The notes under the pieces are model-generated. The model was given only the letters and a program-made list of their open reading frames with translations. It searched no databases and was not told where the DNA came from. This document shows, piece after piece, positions 25,627-25,856 of a stretch of 25,856 nucleotides of DNA (its first letter is position 1; each line of letters starts with the position of its first letter). This DNA is from Gammaproteobacteria bacterium (GTDB lineage Bacteria; Pseudomonadota; Gammaproteobacteria; HK1). The stretch spans positions 1 to 25,856 of the forward strand of contig JAJECB010000358.1 in the NCBI GenBank assembly GCA_022822245.1. The letters run 5' to 3'. The position numbers and the translations under genes were made by a program.

Positions 25627-25764
25627 CACGGCGCTCCTGCCGGCCGGCGGGGCGTGTGCGGCCTCGCATCGGCCGCCCGCCCCGGACCGGGGTGGCGGAT
25701 GCTACTCCCTCCCGGCCGGGAGTGCCCGCCCCGCGGGCTCGTCTGCCCCGCGGCGCTCTTCCGC

Positions 25765-25807
25765 TATATTGGGGCGCAGGCGGATTGCGCAGTCACGAGG
25801 TTCCGGA
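25765..25807 (+). promoter_or_regulatory. Possible -10 box and ribosome site of the SMP-30 gene
   Basis: In the 180-base divergent gap after the PPOX gene, TATATT (25765-25770) stands out of a G+C-rich background as a -10 candidate; no matching -35 is evident. CGAGG (25796-25800) lies seven bases before the ATG at 25808 as a ribosome site. The rest of the gap shows nothing clear. Confidence 0.35.
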
Positions 25808-25856
25808 ATGGAGGAGCTTGCGACGGGGTTCGGCCTCATCGAAGGGCCGGTATGGG
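25808..25856 (+). CDS. SMP-30/gluconolactonase-family protein, 3' part outside the window
   Basis: Only 16 codons are visible, reading MEELATGFGLIEGPVW. The GLIEGPVW ending is the N-terminal hallmark of SMP-30/gluconolactonase beta-propellers, where the Glu before Gly-Pro is a metal ligand. A ribosome site is present (GAGG, seven bases upstream). If correct, the enzyme would open sugar lactones to sugar acids, which would suit the mandelate-racemase-family and DapA-family enzymes in the window. The short length keeps the call moderate. Confidence 0.6.
   Translation, partial: MEELATGFGLIEGPVW

Overview
The window is uniformly very G+C-rich and almost completely coding. It reads as a catabolic and transport neighbourhood of an aerobic Gram-negative bacterium, most likely a proteobacterium. 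The support is a Tat-exported peptide-binding protein, an EmrA/HlyD membrane-fusion protein (which implies an outer membrane) and a SoeABC-type three-subunit molybdoenzyme of the kind known from Alpha- and Gammaproteobacteria. The taxon itself cannot be fixed from the sequence.

Layout. (1) 2-4297 (+): two sugar-type ABC permeases (the first cut by the window edge), their UgpC/MalK-type ATPase and a formylglycine sulfatase, tightly packed as one operon. (2) 4374-7497 (-): an operon reading mandelate-racemase-family enzyme, luciferase-like monooxygenase, DUF1028 protein. (3) 7576-9637 (+): a gene graveyard. It holds a remnant copy of the promoter and first 20 codons of soeA, an 87-codon stump of an AAA-ATPase-like/PD-(D/E)XK protein, an ABC-type ATPase split in two at an ATGA overlap, and an HNH-nuclease-like gene cut off after its first histidine. 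The last two look like a decayed Septu-like (PtuAB-type) defence pair. (4) 9634-10530: a DapA-family aldolase or dehydratase. (5) 10667-15428: soeABC-like molybdenum/iron-sulfur/membrane-anchor genes for cytoplasmic sulfite oxidation, preceded by a probable leaderless promoter. (6) 15509-16951: an amidase-signature hydrolase. (7) 17254-22740: a complete peptide/opine-type ABC importer with a fused double ATPase. (8) 22767-25054: a divergent flavin reductase / MarR-emrA pair sharing one operator-like palindrome. (9) 25126-25626 (-): an F420/FMN-type PPOX protein, separated from emrA by a perfect 25-bp inverted repeat containing both stop codons. (10) 25808 to the end: the first codons of an SMP-30/gluconolactonase-family gene.

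How the genes may work together (inference). The SMP-30 lactonase, mandelate-racemase-family dehydratase and DapA-family aldolase are the three classic enzyme types of non-phosphorylative sugar-acid breakdown, and a sugar-type ABC importer and a sulfatase lie in the same window. The flavin-dependent monooxygenase, flavin reductase and sulfite dehydrogenase together would suit release and oxidation of sulfite from an organosulfur compound. No single gene proves the substrate. The most unusual structures are the soeA 5' duplication flanking the decayed defence island, the MarR operator laid over a leaderless promoter, and the inverted repeat at 25050-25130.
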